A stretch of 6,147 nucleotides of DNA, taken from Acidimicrobiaceae bacterium (lineage in GTDB: Bacteria > Actinomycetota > Acidimicrobiia > Acidimicrobiales > RAAP-2). The stretch is taken from contig PMFY01000310.1 in the NCBI GenBank assembly GCA_003157945.1, forward strand, positions 1-6,147, in the 5' to 3' direction. The notes beneath the pieces are model-generated. The model was not told where the DNA came from. It worked only from the letters and a program-made list of their open reading frames with translations, and did no database searches. The position numbers and the translations under genes are program-made. Positions within the stretch are counted from its first letter, which is position 1. Every line of letters begins with the position of its first letter. This document shows positions 5,828 through 6,147 of the stretch, in pieces.

Positions 5828-5833
5828 GACGGC

Positions 5834-6147
5834 ATGGCCTCCGACCCCGTGACCCTCAGTGGCAGCAACGTGGCGATCCCCCGACTCGGCGTGGGCACCT
5901 GGGCGTGGGGTGACGAGTCCACCTGGGGCATGGGTGGCTACGACCCGGAGCTGACCCGGGACTCCATCGCCGACGCCTGGACCGCCTCGCTCGACGCCGG
6001 CGTGACCTTCTTCGACACGGCGGAGGTCTACGGCGGCGGGGAGAGCGAGCGGATCATCGGATCGCTCCGGGCCGCCGACCCCGCCCGCGCCGCCCGCGCC
6101 GTGGTGGCCACCAAATTCATGCCGTCGCCCTGGAAACTCGACGTCCG
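5834..6147 (+). CDS. Aldo/keto reductase, N-terminal part (cut by window edge)
   Basis: The first 104 codons are present and the gene continues beyond the right edge. It begins M-A-S-D-P-V-T-L. The first barrel strand reads I-P-R-L-G-V-G-T-W-A-W-G (15-26). V-T-F-F-D-T-A-E-V-Y-G (57-67) carries catalytic D61 and Y66, followed by G-E-S-E-R-I-I-G (69-76). V-V-A-T-K-F (90-95) supplies the catalytic lysine K94. These are three of the four residues of the AKR tetrad; the histidine lies beyond the window. The family reduces aldehydes or ketones (or oxidises alcohols) with NADP(H) in the cytoplasm; the substrate cannot be inferred. The start is supported by the TACGGT box 6 nt upstream. It is transcribed away from the diguanylate cyclase across a 91-bp shared intergenic region. 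Confidence 0.85.
   Translation, partial: MASDPVTLSGSNVAIPRLGVGTWAWGDESTWGMGGYDPELTRDSIADAWTASLDAGVTFFDTAEVYGGGESERIIGSLRAADPARAARAVVATKFMPSPWKLDV

Overview
The window is very GC-rich DNA with tightly packed, long-ORF genes and almost no Shine-Dalgarno sequences. Four of the translation starts have a TANNNT hexamer exactly 6 nt upstream, which is the layout of leaderless transcription in Actinobacteria. Together with the protein families present (DHA2-type MFS, DUF1275, PAS-GGDEF, bacterial cysteine dioxygenase, GH29), this points to a free-living high-GC actinobacterium. An acidimicrobial lineage is possible, but the sequence alone does not prove it.

Layout: five full-length genes lie on the minus strand and one truncated gene on the plus strand. 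From left to right: a 20-bp tandem repeat (1-52) that runs into the 3' end of a cysteine-dioxygenase-like cupin gene (41-532). Directly upstream of that gene is a 10-codon leader ORF (529-561) that overlaps its start by ATGA and lies behind a strong promoter (568-597). Next come a DUF1275/YoaK-type membrane protein (619-1308), a 14-TM DHA2-family MFS transporter (1383-2885), a cytoplasmic GH29 alpha-L-fucosidase (2893-4344) and a soluble PAS-PAS-GGDEF diguanylate cyclase (4417-5742). A divergent aldo/keto reductase begins at 5834 and is cut by the right edge.

Transcription units (inferred): GH29 and MFS form a two-gene operon, with 7 nt between the fucosidase stop and the transporter GTG start, driven by a leaderless-type box just before the fucosidase ATG. 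DUF1275, the aldo/keto reductase and the dioxygenase leader ORF each have their own box. The diguanylate cyclase lacks one and instead has a small inverted repeat flush against its ATG. The genes do not form one obvious pathway. They look like a sugar-hydrolase/transporter pair beside independent housekeeping or signalling genes.

The observation most worth a second look is the leaderless leader ORF (M-T-R-A-T-T-P-T-P-P-stop) upstream of the dioxygenase. Its Pro-Pro-stop end overlaps the dioxygenase start codon, so it could control dioxygenase translation by coupling or attenuation.
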